This document shows, piece after piece, positions 53,839 through 63,010 of a stretch of 64,000 bases of DNA. The stretch comes from Shinella sp. CPCC 101442. Its GTDB lineage: Bacteria > Pseudomonadota > Alphaproteobacteria > Rhizobiales > Rhizobiaceae. Each line of letters starts with the position of its first letter. Positions within the stretch are counted from its first letter, which is position 1. The position numbers were made by a program, and so were the translations under genes. The notes under the pieces are model-generated. The model searched no databases, was not told where the DNA came from, and saw only the letters and a list, made by a program, of their open reading frames with translations. The DNA lies in assembly GCF_024704725.1 (NCBI RefSeq), contig NZ_JALIQS010000008.1, positions 62,001-126,000 on the forward strand, given 5' to 3'.

Positions 53839-54501
53839 TTAGAGCTGTGCGGTCCAGTCGAAATCCTGGACATAGAGACCGATCGGGTTGAGGCGGATGA
53901 TCGCCTCGTCCTGCGGGGCCGACAGCGCGACGGTCGCAATGCCGCGAAACCGGCGGGTGCCGATTTCCTTGCCCTTGCGATCGCGCTCATATTCCGTCCA
54001 GTCGATCTGATAGGTCTGGTTAGAGAGCGCCACGATGTTGTTGACCTCGATGGCGACCGTCGATGTCTTCGCCCGCTCGAAAGGCGAATTTCCCCGAAAC
54101 CACGCGTTGATCTTCTGCGTCGAAGGATCTGAGGCCCGCAGCAGCGCATAGGTGCGGTCGATATATTGTTTTTGAACCACGGCATCAGGTGTGATAGACT
54201 TGAGGCTCGTGATGAAATTTCCGAGCGTCGCCCGGACTACTCGCGCATCGGCATACTCGATCTGCTGCGGAAATCCGACTGCGACGGAGCTTCCGAGCTT
54301 GTCTACCTCGACGATGTAGGGAACCAACGTGACTTGGGTGCTCAGGTACATGGCGTAGCTGAAACCGATCACAGCCATGGTCAGGCCGATGATCCCGACA
54401 ATTCGCCACGCCCGGGCGGCCTGAACATAGGATCCGTATCTTTCCGTCCACTCTTGCCGCGCGGCAAGGTACGGGCTCTCAGGGGCGCGGTTCGCGGCCA
54501 T
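53839..54501 (-). CDS. trbF: TrbF, VirB8-like inner-membrane protein
   Basis: A 220-aa VirB8-family protein: a short cytoplasmic tail with [20 protein letters not shown], a membrane segment at about 33-55, then a periplasmic domain with [20 protein letters not shown] and the NTF2-like fold, ending [15 protein letters not shown]-like. It nucleates assembly of the pore. ATG 54501 follows GGAAGCCCGA. It sits 18 bases after trbL and 16 before trbG. Confidence 0.93.
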   Translation of the reverse strand: MAANRAPESPYLAARQEWTERYGSYVQAARAWRIVGIIGLTMAVIGFSYAMYLSTQVTLVPYIVEVDKLGSSVAVGFPQQIEYADARVVRATLGNFITSLKSITPDAVVQKQYIDRTYALLRASDPSTQKINAWFRGNSPFERAKTSTVAIEVNNIVALSNQTYQIDWTEYERDRKGKEIGTRRFRGIATVALSAPQDEAIIRLNPIGLYVQDFDWTAQL

Positions 54502-54519
54502 TCGGGCTTCCTTATTGAT

Positions 54520-55701
54520 TTACAGTTTGTCGTTTCGTTCTGGAGGGGTTGGTTTGCCGCTTTGGCCGCCCCGGCTGCCATCGAGCTTCGCGTTGGCAAG
54601 CCCGAGCAGGGAACCGGCATAAGCACCCGGCGAGCCGATCGCCTTTTCTTTCGCGGCCGACCCGGCCGCTTTCGCGCTGGACCCGATTGCTGCTCCGATA
54701 CCCCGCAGCGCAGCGCCCGCAGTCGACGACCCACCCGCTCGTGCAGATTGTGCTGCCGCAGCGCCGGCCCCGACAGCCCCCGCTGTAAGCGTTGCAGCAC
54801 CCGCCGCGAACGACGCGGCCTGGCCACCATGGCGAATGGTTTCCATACCACCGGTGACGGAAGCGCCTTGGACCACACCCTGAATGATGTTCGGCACGTA
54901 CATCGCAATGATGAAGACCACGACGGAGATGCCGGCAATCGCAAGCGTCGCGATGAACTGGTCTGACTCGGCGGTCGGCGCCTGGGCGAGGCCCAGCAGA
55001 ACCTCCGAACCGATCTTCGCGATCATGACCAATGCCATGAGCTTCATGCCAACGCCGAAGGAATACACCAGGTAACGGACTGCGAAATCCTTCGTATAGG
55101 ACGATCCGCCGAGACCGAGCATGATCATGCCGGCTAGCAGGCCGACATACATTTCGACCATGACAGAGACGAAGATGGCTGCGACCAGCGATAAGCAGAT
55201 CACGACGATGCCCATGGCAAGGACGGCCGCAATCGCGAGTGCGTTGTCTTCAAACACCCCGAACTTGGCTTGCTCCGACATTTGCGACGCCACGCGAATT
55301 CCGGCGTCGAACACTTCGGCAGGAGACGCCGATCCTCCGCCGGCGCCGATCTGGAACAGGCTGTCGACCACTGCCCGCGCAACGGTCGGCCCCTGATTCA
55401 GGACGAAGGCGAAGAAGCCGATGAACATGATCCGCCGCACAAGTTCAGCGAACCAGCTGTCGAGAGAGGCCGCCTGGATGGCCAGCCAGACAGCGGCGAT
55501 GCCAACCTCGATCGCCGCGAGGATCCAGAACAGGGACCTCGCGGCATTCATGATGGTGGTTTCCCATCCCTTCGCGGCTGTCGAGACTTGGTTTTCGAGT
55601 TCCGTCAGGACTTGACCTTGCTGCGCGAAAGCCGGCCCGGCCAAGAGAATGAAAAGAAAACCGACGGTAACGAATGCGCCGTTGACCCTGAACCTTACCA
55701 T
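54520..55701 (-). CDS. trbL: TrbL, VirB6-like polytopic membrane protein
   Basis: A 393-aa VirB6/TrbL protein: signal peptide-like first segment (VTVGFLFILLAGPAFAQ), five to six further membrane segments between 45 and 265, and a long C-terminal tail of Ala/Gly-rich small residues (from about 280) ending PTPPERNDKL. It overlaps the trbK stop by 7 bases. It is thought to form part of the inner-membrane channel. The Ala/Gly-rich tail is normal for the family. Confidence 0.93.
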   Translation of the reverse strand: MVRFRVNGAFVTVGFLFILLAGPAFAQQGQVLTELENQVSTAAKGWETTIMNAARSLFWILAAIEVGIAAVWLAIQAASLDSWFAELVRRIMFIGFFAFVLNQGPTVARAVVDSLFQIGAGGGSASPAEVFDAGIRVASQMSEQAKFGVFEDNALAIAAVLAMGIVVICLSLVAAIFVSVMVEMYVGLLAGMIMLGLGGSSYTKDFAVRYLVYSFGVGMKLMALVMIAKIGSEVLLGLAQAPTAESDQFIATLAIAGISVVVFIIAMYVPNIIQGVVQGASVTGGMETIRHGGQAASFAAGAATLTAGAVGAGAAAAQSARAGGSSTAGAALRGIGAAIGSSAKAAGSAAKEKAIGSPGAYAGSLLGLANAKLDGSRGGQSGKPTPPERNDKL

Positions 55702-55895
55702 CTGGGGCGCATCTCCTGTCCTTCCTTGATCGGTGGCAACTCCTTCGATGTGCCAAAGAATTTCTCTCGAACTGCCTTCTGCTCCTCAGACATGATCGGT
55801 CTGGCGCTGTCCGTTTTGACGAAGAGTACGGTTGCCGCCGCCGTAGCGGCGGCAACGACCGTGATGGCAACGATGATGACGAGAGGGCGGCTCAC
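55695..55895 (-). CDS. trbK: TrbK, entry exclusion protein
   Basis: A 66-aa protein with one N-terminal membrane segment (MSRPLVIIVAITVVAAATAA) and a periplasmic tail with VREKFFGTSKELPPIKEGQE then MRPRW. TrbK between trbJ and trbL is the entry-exclusion factor in this operon type. The tail ends in PRW like the tail of the preceding TrbJ (KMEPRW), a similarity that may reflect a joint binding partner. It overlaps trbJ by 4 bases (ATGA). Confidence 0.88.
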   Translation of the reverse strand: MSRPLVIIVAITVVAAATAAATVLFVKTDSARPIMSEEQKAVREKFFGTSKELPPIKEGQEMRPRW

Positions 55896-56695
55896 CAGCG
55901 TGGCTCCATCTTTTGTCCCGTCGGAACCGTCCGGACTTTGGAATTAAAGAACTTCTCTCGGCGAGCCTGGGCAAGATCCTTGTCCGTCTGCTCGGTCTGA
56001 AGCCAGGTCCCCATCATCGTCATCTGCTGCGAAACCAGACCGCGGAGCTTTTGCATCTGGCTAACCTGCTGCGCGGCAATCTGATGGCCGACCTGCAGTG
56101 CTTTCATCTGCCCGTCTGCGGCCTCCGACATTCCGCGGAGCGAGGACATCGTGACCTCTTCGCTGTCGAACTGGTCCGCCGTCAGGCTGGAGGCTTTGAG
56201 AGTGCCGGCGATCGTATCCCGGTTCGTATCGGACCAGCTTTGATAGCTCGACGAAAAGCTGTCGGCATCCGGAAGATTCGTCTTGAGATCTGCGTAGCTT
56301 TGAAACCGCTGCTTCAGGACATCGTCTGCGTTCGCCATCGAGAAGGAAATGCTCTGGCCCTGCTCGACGATATCTCGGAGTCGATTCAGATCAGCTTCAA
56401 CCTGTCCCCAGACATGGTCGGGGAGCTGCGCGGTGTTCTGCAGCATGTTTTCGTAGATTTTCAACTGGTTCTGGATTTGCTCCGCCAGCTGGCCGATCTG
56501 AGTGATCTGGTTATCGACCTGGATTCCTGAGCTCTTCATGAGGTCGATGAGCTGTGCATTGTTGGCCAGCTGCGTCCATTCGGTCGCAGCGCCGGTGGCC
56601 GAACCCGCAAAAGCAACGGCGGCATTCCCGGACACCAGGCTGCTCGCCATCAGGACGGCAAACAATCTACGCGAAATTAGATTGCGATACGGCAT
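55892..56695 (-). CDS. trbJ: TrbJ, VirB5-like mating-pore protein
   Basis: A 267-aa secreted helical protein with a signal peptide (RRLFAVLMASSLVSGNAAVA). The mature part is long coiled-coil-forming helices (LAEQIQNQLKIYENMLQNTA; QVSQMQKLRGLVSQQMTMMG) typical of TrbJ/VirB5, a minor pilus component. The start at 56695 follows GAGAGGAGTTCACG and lies 29 bases inside the end of trbE. The last residues KMEPRW parallel the end of TrbK. Confidence 0.9.
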   Translation of the reverse strand: MPYRNLISRRLFAVLMASSLVSGNAAVAFAGSATGAATEWTQLANNAQLIDLMKSSGIQVDNQITQIGQLAEQIQNQLKIYENMLQNTAQLPDHVWGQVEADLNRLRDIVEQGQSISFSMANADDVLKQRFQSYADLKTNLPDADSFSSSYQSWSDTNRDTIAGTLKASSLTADQFDSEEVTMSSLRGMSEAADGQMKALQVGHQIAAQQVSQMQKLRGLVSQQMTMMGTWLQTEQTDKDLAQARREKFFNSKVRTVPTGQKMEPRW

Positions 56696-59123
56696 CGTGA
56701 ACTCCTCTCGATTCAAGCCATTTGATCGGCCAGGTTTGGCCATGCTCGGCCTTCAGCGCGCGAATACGCTTCAGGTCCTCTTTTCCAGAGGCGCCGACAA
56801 AACTGAGTGCGATCGGCCCGAGCGACATGTCGAACAGCCGCCGGCCGTCGGGCGTGGCGACGTAATATTCTCGCTTCGGAATCGCGCTCGACACGATCTC
56901 GATCTGGCGCTCGTTGAAGCCGATCCGCTCGTAAAACTCCCGCGTGCCCGGTTCGCGGGCAGCTCCATTCGGCAGGCAGATCTTCGTCGGGCAGGACTCT
57001 TTGAGGACATCAATGATCCCGGACCGTTCCGCGTCGGAGATCGACTGCGTTGCCAGCACGACGGCACAATTAGCCTTGCGCAGGACCTTGAGCCATTCCC
57101 GGATCTTGCTCCGGAAAACAGGATGCCCGAGCATCAACCACGCCTCGTCAAGCAAGATCAGGCTGGGAGAACCGTCCAACCGCTTTTCGATGCGGCGAAA
57201 GAGATAGGTCAGTACCGGGACAAGATTGCGCTCGCCGAGGTTCATCAGATGCTCGATCTCGAAGCACTGGAACGCGCGCAGCGTGAGGCCATCCTCCTCA
57301 GCATCGAGCAGCTGGCCCATGGGCCCATCGACGGTGTAGTGATGGAGGGCATCCTTGATTTCACGCATCTGGACACCGCTGACGAAATCCGAAAGCGATC
57401 GGCCGTGCGCATTCGCCATCAAACCGACCTGCCGAGAGATCGCGTTGCGATGGTCCGGTGTGATCGTCACCCCCTGCAGGGCGACAAGCATCTCGATCCA
57501 TTCGGTCGCCCAGGCCCGGTCGCCATCCGCCGCCAGATCGAAGAGCGGGCAGAACGACAATGCCCTCCCCTGCTCTTCGTGATCGCCGGCGATCTCATAG
57601 TGGTCACCGCCGGCGGCCAGAGTTAGCGGAAGGAGTGAATTGCCTTTGTCGAAGGCGAAAATCTGGGCAAACTCGTAGCGTCTGAATTGTGCAGCAATTA
57701 GAGCGAGAAGAGTTGACTTACCGGAACCGGTTGGCCCGAAGATAAGCGTGTGGCCAACATCGTCGACATGAAGGTTCAAGCGGAAAGGGGTGGAACCGCT
57801 CGCGACTTGCATCAGCGGTGGGGAGTTTGCGGGATAGAACGGGCATGGCGCGACCGGGCTGCCGGACCAAACCGAGTTGAGCGGGATCAGGTCCGCAAGG
57901 TTGCTGGTGTTGATCAGCGGCTCTCGGATGTTGGCATACCAGTTTCCCGGCAGGCTGCCAAGAAACGCATCGGTCGCGTTGAGCGTCTCGATCCGGGCGC
58001 CGAAACCCTCCGCCTGGACGAGGCGTCGGATCGCTTCCGCCTTCTCCTGCAGCGCCTTTCGGTCCTTGTCGAAGAGGATGACGACAGGTGTGTAATATCC
58101 ATATGCCACGAGCTGCGATGATGCCTGGGCGATCGCATCTTCGGTTTCGGCCACCATGGTCATGGCGTCCTGATCAACGGAACGGCTCTGTGTCTGGAAC
58201 AGCTGGTCAAAGAAGGGGCGGACCTTCTGCTGCCACTTCTTGCGCGTCCGCTCGAGTTTTTGCCGAGCTTCCTCCGCATCCATGAATATAAAGCGAGACG
58301 ACCACCGATAGGTCAAAGGCATCAGGTCGAGGCTATTGAGGATGCCCGGCCAGCTTTCGGCTGGCAGGCCATCGATCGCAACGACACCGAGGAACCGGCT
58401 TTCCACCTTCGGTGTCAACCCATGCTCAAGTTCGGCCGTGGCAATCCAGTCCAAATACATCGGTACATTGGGCAGCCGGATCGGATGGTTTTCGCCGGTG
58501 ATGCAGAAGCGGACGAACTGCAACAACTCGTCGTATCTGGCCGTCCGCTCCCCTCCCCGTTCACTGACCTCTCTGGTCGCCATCCGGATGATGGAGACCG
58601 TGCTCGCCAGATACTGCTCGATCTCGCGGATTGCGTTCTTGAACACGAAGAGCACGGTGTCAGCGTAGGATTTCTTACGGCTTTCCTCGTCCGAATAGAT
58701 GTACTTGCTGAGCGCCGTCTTCTTGGACTCGAGAGGGCGATAGGTCAAAACCAGGGCGTGTTTGCTTTCAAAATGCCCCTGCTCCCGTCCGAAGTGCGCG
58801 CGGCGTTCCGCATCGATCGCCCGGGTCACAGGATCCGGAAAATGGCAACGATCTTCTGTCGGGTAGTCGATCGTCGGCACACGAACCGCCTCGACCTGGA
58901 TCATCCACCCGCTGCCGAGGCGCGAGAGAATGGCGTTGATCTGTCGGGAGAGCTCATTGCGCTCGACATCGGTTGCGCTCTCGGAATCGGGACCGGCGAA
59001 GTACCAGCCAGCCATCAGGCTGCCGTCCTTCAGGAGGAGAACGCCATTGTCCACCAATCCGGCGTAGGGGACGAGGTCCGCGAATGACGGCCCCGTAGCT
59101 CGAAAGCGTTTCAGCGGTGCCAT
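56667..59123 (-). CDS. trbE: TrbE, VirB4-like transport ATPase
   Basis: An 818-aa VirB4-family ATPase that powers pilus assembly and substrate transfer. N-terminal CagE/TrbE domain (SFADLVPYAGLVDNGVLLLK), Walker A LIFGPTGSGKSTLLALIAAQ near residue 463, Walker B SLILLDEAWLML near 655 and the motif CAVVLATQSISDA. ATG 59123 follows GAGGAGACGGTG; the frame reaching 59198 overlaps trbD. The stop overlaps trbJ by 29 bases. Confidence 0.95.
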   Translation of the reverse strand: MAPLKRFRATGPSFADLVPYAGLVDNGVLLLKDGSLMAGWYFAGPDSESATDVERNELSRQINAILSRLGSGWMIQVEAVRVPTIDYPTEDRCHFPDPVTRAIDAERRAHFGREQGHFESKHALVLTYRPLESKKTALSKYIYSDEESRKKSYADTVLFVFKNAIREIEQYLASTVSIIRMATREVSERGGERTARYDELLQFVRFCITGENHPIRLPNVPMYLDWIATAELEHGLTPKVESRFLGVVAIDGLPAESWPGILNSLDLMPLTYRWSSRFIFMDAEEARQKLERTRKKWQQKVRPFFDQLFQTQSRSVDQDAMTMVAETEDAIAQASSQLVAYGYYTPVVILFDKDRKALQEKAEAIRRLVQAEGFGARIETLNATDAFLGSLPGNWYANIREPLINTSNLADLIPLNSVWSGSPVAPCPFYPANSPPLMQVASGSTPFRLNLHVDDVGHTLIFGPTGSGKSTLLALIAAQFRRYEFAQIFAFDKGNSLLPLTLAAGGDHYEIAGDHEEQGRALSFCPLFDLAADGDRAWATEWIEMLVALQGVTITPDHRNAISRQVGLMANAHGRSLSDFVSGVQMREIKDALHHYTVDGPMGQLLDAEEDGLTLRAFQCFEIEHLMNLGERNLVPVLTYLFRRIEKRLDGSPSLILLDEAWLMLGHPVFRSKIREWLKVLRKANCAVVLATQSISDAERSGIIDVLKESCPTKICLPNGAAREPGTREFYERIGFNERQIEIVSSAIPKREYYVATPDGRRLFDMSLGPIALSFVGASGKEDLKRIRALKAEHGQTWPIKWLESRGVHDAVSQSNFA

Positions 59124-59133
59124 CACCGTCTCC

Positions 59134-59433
59134 TCAATATTTTCGCCAAGGTGATGTGGTCGGTTTGTAGTAGGGCTTGAAGGAAATGTGCCGCACATAG
59201 ACTTTCCGCATCAGCGGGTCAGCCTTCGTCATCGTCCGGAGAACTCCAATGATTACGATCCAAACGGCCATGCCGAAAAGTGCGGAGTAGATCGTCAGAA
59301 CGACGAAGATCAGAATGACTGCGGCCAGACCTGTGATCAGGACAAGTTCCCGATCCGCGCCCATGAGGAGGTTCGGCCTGGAGAGTGCGCGATGAATCCG
59401 GTGTCGGTGTAGTCCGGATAGGTAGTCAGCCAT
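59134..59433 (-). CDS. trbD: TrbD, VirB3-like inner-membrane protein
   Basis: A 99-aa protein with [20 protein letters not shown] at the N-terminus, the conserved lead of VirB3/TrbD, and two close membrane segments (about 30-63). It overlaps trbC by 8 bases and ends 10 bases before trbE, with which VirB3-type proteins interact. Confidence 0.92.
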   Translation of the reverse strand: MADYLSGLHRHRIHRALSRPNLLMGADRELVLITGLAAVILIFVVLTIYSALFGMAVWIVIIGVLRTMTKADPLMRKVYVRHISFKPYYKPTTSPWRKY

Positions 59434-59809
59434 TTCTCCCCTCCCCTGCCCCGATTGGGCGGAGAGTGGAGATCAAATGCTGAGACACGCCTATCGAGGC
59501 TCCGGTCGCGCCGAACAGGCCAACGATTGTTGTGGCGCCGAGGAGGATGCCTGCGACAAGAACCACATATACAAGCCGTCGCGCGAAATCGTTGAGTTCG
59601 CCGCCGAAGATCAACATGCCGCCGGCGATCGCGACCGCAGCAAGCGCGATGTAGCCCGCCACCGGTCCAGTGATCGACTCCTGGATTTTCTCGAGCGGAC
59701 CCTCCCACGGAAGGCTGCCGCCCGAGCTTGCTACGGCCTGCATGAAAGACGTGAGGATGATTGGCACGGCGACGATAGCAACAACTAACGGTCTATTTTT
59801 ACTCAACAT
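59426..59809 (-). CDS. trbC: TrbC, VirB2-like pilin
   Basis: A 127-aa pilin precursor: signal region ([20 protein letters not shown]; cleavage near ASS) and two membrane segments ([20 protein letters not shown] and [20 protein letters not shown]). Cyclisation by TraF (32449-33012) is expected. It overlaps trbB by 11 bases and trbD by 8 bases, so translation should be coupled throughout. Confidence 0.92.
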   Translation of the reverse strand: MLSKNRPLVVAIVAVPIILTSFMQAVASSGGSLPWEGPLEKIQESITGPVAGYIALAAVAIAGGMLIFGGELNDFARRLVYVVLVAGILLGATTIVGLFGATGASIGVSQHLISTLRPIGAGEGRNG

Positions 59810-60776
59810 GGCGCGCTTCCTGATCTTCTATGAGTTGGTCGGATTGGATTTGGTATTCGCCCTTGGCAAAGCGCTCGACGTGGATCACGTCGCGAACTCG
59901 CCTACCTCGCGGGGTGCGCTCGATTGAAACGATCAGATCGACTGCCTCGCCGATGACCTCATGCATGGGTTGTGGGCTTGCTTCGGCTGTCAGTTGCTCA
60001 AGCCGCCGCAGCGCGGATCTCGCGGTGTTCGAGTGAATGGTCGCTACGCCACCAGGGTGGCCGGTGTTCCAGGCCTTAAGCAGTGTGAGGGCTGCACCGT
60101 CGCGGACTTCGCCGACGACGATGCGATCGGGACGAAGACGTATCGTGCTCTTAAGCAAACGCGCCATGTCGACAGCGTCACTGGTGCGGAGAACCACAGC
60201 GTTCTCGGCCGCGCACTGGATTTCTGCAGTATCCTCGAGGATAACCAGCCGATCCTTTGGCACGCCTTTCACGATTCCGTCGATGACGGCATTAGCGAGT
60301 GTTGTCTTGCCTGATCCCGTCCCGCCCGAAATGATGATGTTCAAGCGTGAAGCAATCGCGCTCCTAATCGTCCCCGCCTGAAACTCCGTCATGACGCCGC
60401 TTCTTACGTATTCATCCAGGGGAATAAGACGCGATGCGCGACGACGGATCGTGAAGGCCGGGCGCGCGACGATCGGGGGGAGCAGACCTTCGAACCGATG
60501 TCCGCCGGCCGGTAGTTCACCGGAGATGATCGGGTGATCCGTGTCGACCTCGGATTTAAGGGCGTGCGCAACGGTGCCAATAACCATTTCTGCCGCGGCG
60601 GGTGACATTTCGCCCGCCGGCGCCACACCCTGGCCGAGCCGCTCGATGAAGAGCTTGCCGTCGGGATTGAGCATGATTTCGACGACACTGCTGTCATCAA
60701 GCGCGATGCAAAGCTGATCGCCGAGCGCCTCCTGAAGTTTACGCACAAGTCGGGAATGGGATCGAAGCTGCGTCAC
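59799..60776 (-). CDS. trbB: TrbB, VirB11-like secretion ATPase
   Basis: A 325-aa hexameric traffic ATPase: N-terminal domain with [18 protein letters not shown], Walker [18 protein letters not shown] near residue 155, Asp box [13 protein letters not shown], Walker [14 protein letters not shown] and the His box [20 protein letters not shown]. The ATG at 60776 lies 9 bases after traI. All catalytic motifs are intact. Confidence 0.95.
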   Translation of the reverse strand: MTQLRSHSRLVRKLQEALGDQLCIALDDSSVVEIMLNPDGKLFIERLGQGVAPAGEMSPAAAEMVIGTVAHALKSEVDTDHPIISGELPAGGHRFEGLLPPIVARPAFTIRRRASRLIPLDEYVRSGVMTEFQAGTIRSAIASRLNIIISGGTGSGKTTLANAVIDGIVKGVPKDRLVILEDTAEIQCAAENAVVLRTSDAVDMARLLKSTIRLRPDRIVVGEVRDGAALTLLKAWNTGHPGGVATIHSNTARSALRRLEQLTAEASPQPMHEVIGEAVDLIVSIERTPRGRRVRDVIHVERFAKGEYQIQSDQLIEDQEARHVE

Positions 60777-60785
60777 ATGTTTCTC

Positions 60786-61409
60786 CTACGCAGCCTGATC
60801 AAAGGGGGGTGTTATGAGCGAGCGATAGTGCTCCGGTCTGAGCCGCTCGAATGTGGCTTGGTTTGCCTGCAGGATACCGGCAACGGCCGTCGTCACGCCG
60901 ATTTTCTGCGGGGATGCCAAGCGCTGCAGCGGCCAACCAACACGAGATAGGATCCGCTCAAACCGCAAATCCGTAACTGTGACGATCTCGCTATAGCCGT
61001 TAGCTATCGACCATTCGATGATGCCGGCCAACATCGAGAGGGTAATTTCATGGATTGCGGTTTGGCCCCTGCCCTCGCATTGGGTGTCGACGCAGAACCG
61101 AGAGCTTTCAATCAGACCGGCATGGGAGTGTAGCTTCCCTCCGGGAAGAAGTGAGGGAAAGATATCCTGAACCATGGTTGGGCCGTTTGACGGTAGCAGC
61201 CTTGCGCATCCCGCGACGCGGTCGTTATCGAGAACCGCGAGAACATACGTGGGGCCCAAAGCATCGAAGCGATCGATCTCGATCCCATCCTTGACAATGA
61301 CCTCCCAACCCAACCTGTCAGAGAATACCTCCGCTCGAAGCTTGTGCTGCTTCCAGAGCAGCTGCCTTTCGCGGGCGTTTTGTGGGGTCGAGATCGCAGC
61401 TAACCGCAT
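60786..61409 (-). CDS. traI: TraI, acyl-homoserine-lactone synthase
   Basis: A 207-aa LuxI-family synthase, first gene of the traI-trb operon as on Ti plasmids. All conserved residues are present: R25, F29, W35, D46, D49, R70, E101 and R104. It makes the AHL sensed by TraR (36516-37220); on Ti plasmids this is the 3-oxo-C8 form, but the chain length here is not known. It is only distantly like the LuxI at 3253-3897. A dyad (61471-61484) lies 62 bases upstream, in position for a TraR box, making the positive feedback likely. Confidence 0.93.
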   Translation of the reverse strand: MRLAAISTPQNARERQLLWKQHKLRAEVFSDRLGWEVIVKDGIEIDRFDALGPTYVLAVLDNDRVAGCARLLPSNGPTMVQDIFPSLLPGGKLHSHAGLIESSRFCVDTQCEGRGQTAIHEITLSMLAGIIEWSIANGYSEIVTVTDLRFERILSRVGWPLQRLASPQKIGVTTAVAGILQANQATFERLRPEHYRSLITPPFDQAA

Positions 61410-61470
61410 GAAATTCTCCGTCGTTGAGTGACGACGGGGAAATCAGCACAGTTCGGATGCGAGTGTCAGT

Positions 61471-61484
61471 TGTAGAATCCTACA
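61471..61484. promoter_or_regulatory. Dyad TGTAG-N4-CTACA, candidate tra box between traI and repA
   Basis: TGTAGAATCCTACA has perfect 5-bp arms. It lies 62 bases before traI and about 312 before repA in the shared divergent region, where Ti plasmids hold tra boxes controlling both traI-trb and repABC. The 9-mer AATCCTACA recurs at 28967-28975 between traC and traA. The sequence differs from the Ti consensus. Confidence 0.5.
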
Positions 61485-61609
61485 TGCTCTGGCAAGTGAG
61501 TCGCGGAGGGCGGACGTCGGTCCTCCCGGACGCTTTTCATTTTCGACGAGATCGCCAGCCTCGAATTTGTTGGATCCACAGTAAAGCAGCAATGAACCTG
61601 TGGCCGCAG

Positions 61610-61692
61610 TAACTTGGCTAAGTTATAGGAGATAAACGGGAAATTCGGATTGCTCCGCGTTTCGAGCGTTTCCCCGTTAACCTTTTGTTAAC
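61610..61692. promoter_or_regulatory. Palindromes upstream of repA
   Basis: TAACTT-GGCT-AAGTTA (61610-61625, perfect 6-bp arms) is followed by two copies of the palindrome GTTAAC, 11 bases apart (61676-61681 and 61687-61692). Such short palindromes upstream of repABC are typical RepA/RepB binding sites (autoregulation or partition). The rest of 61410-61795 holds no gene. Confidence 0.5.
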
Positions 61693-61795
61693 CTAAAATC
61701 TCTTGCTCAAAATTCAGAATCGGCTCTAATGGCTAGCGGCGAAACTTTAGAGGTTTCGCGAAAAATACCGCCACTTGCAGGAAATGGGTTTTGAG

Positions 61796-63010
61796 ATGGC
61801 GAAGACCGCCGCAAAAACAGCATCAGTCGTCGAAGGATTGACTGCATTGATGGAGCGTCATGCCGACGCCCTCTCGAGCCAGCTTCAGGCACATCATCTC
61901 AAGGTTTTTCCGCCGACATCCGAAAAAGGCATTCGCTCTTTTGCGCCGTCAGAAGCGTCAAAGCTGCTTGGGATCGGTGAGTCCTATCTCAGGCAGACTG
62001 CTTCGGAAATGCCAGAATTACATGTCAGCATGAGCCCCGGCGGTCGACGCACGTTCACGATAGAAGATATACATTCAATCCGTAAGCATCTGGACCAGAT
62101 CGGCCGCGGGAACCGACGCTACCTACCCCATCGTCGCGTGGGTGAGCAGCTTCAAGTTATTTCGGTAATGAATTTCAAAGGCGGCTCGGGCAAAACGACG
62201 ACAGCTGCGCATCTCGCGCAATACCTGGCGATGCGTGGCTACCGTGTTCTGGCGATCGACCTCGATCCCCAGGCCAGCCTATCTGCCCTATTCGGTAGTC
62301 AGCCGGAAACCGACGTTGGTCCGAATGAAACACTCTACGGTGCCATCAGGTATGATGAAGAACAGGTTCCGATCGAGCAGGTTGTCCGAGGCACGTACAT
62401 TCCGGATCTCCATCTGATTCCTGGCAATCTTGAACTGATGGAGTTCGAGCACGACACGCCACGCGCGCTGATGAAGCGCAAGGAGGGCGACACGCTTTTT
62501 TACGGTCGGATCAGTCAGGTCATTGAAGACATCGCTGAAAATTACGATGTTGTCGTTATCGATTGCCCTCCTCAGCTTGGCTATCTCACGCTTTCCGCGC
62601 TGACGGCCGCGACGTCGATCCTCGTGACCGTCCATCCGCAGATGTTGGATGTCATGTCGATGAACCAGTTCCTGGCGATGACATCGAATTTGCTGCGAGA
62701 AATCGAGAATGCAGGCGCCCAATTCAAGTTTAACTGGATGCGCTACCTCATCACGCGGTTTGAACCGAGCGATGGCCCACAGAACCAGATGGTCGGTTAC
62801 CTGCGTTCGATCTTCGGCGAAAACGTCCTTAATTTCCCAATGCTCAAAACGACGGCGGTTTCGGACGCCGGTCTGACGAATCAAACCCTCTTCGAGGTTG
62901 AACGGGGTCAGTTCACGCGCTCGACCTATGATAGGGCCCTGGAAGCCATGAACGCAGTCAATGACGAGATCGAAACTCTGATTAAAAGAGCATGGGGTAG
63001 AACCACATGA
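61796..63010 (+). CDS. repA: RepA, plasmid partition protein (ParA family)
   Basis: A 404-aa ParA-type ATPase of repABC plasmids: an N-terminal winged-helix region that recognises the operator (SFAPSEASKLLGIGESYLRQ), Walker A NFKGGSGKTTTAAHLAQYLA near residue 125, A' motif DLDPQASLSALFG and Walker B VVIDCPPQLG. It drives segregation and autorepression. Start: ATG 61796 (MAKTAAKTAS) gives normal spacing to GGG at 61787; ATG 61784 and TTG 61775 are in-frame alternatives. The stop overlaps repB by 4 bases (ATGA). Confidence 0.95.
   Translation: MAKTAAKTASVVEGLTALMERHADALSSQLQAHHLKVFPPTSEKGIRSFAPSEASKLLGIGESYLRQTASEMPELHVSMSPGGRRTFTIEDIHSIRKHLDQIGRGNRRYLPHRRVGEQLQVISVMNFKGGSGKTTTAAHLAQYLAMRGYRVLAIDLDPQASLSALFGSQPETDVGPNETLYGAIRYDEEQVPIEQVVRGTYIPDLHLIPGNLELMEFEHDTPRALMKRKEGDTLFYGRISQVIEDIAENYDVVVIDCPPQLGYLTLSALTAATSILVTVHPQMLDVMSMNQFLAMTSNLLREIENAGAQFKFNWMRYLITRFEPSDGPQNQMVGYLRSIFGENVLNFPMLKTTAVSDAGLTNQTLFEVERGQFTRSTYDRALEAMNAVNDEIETLIKRAWGRTT

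Noticed and set aside
53823-54185. Upstream extension of trbG
   Set aside because: Arg/Ser-rich shadow of trbF; a signal peptide and ribosome site mark 53822 as the start.
58260-59087. Plus-strand frame of 275 codons
   Set aside because: Antisense to trbE; composition is that of a reverse shadow and there is no family match.
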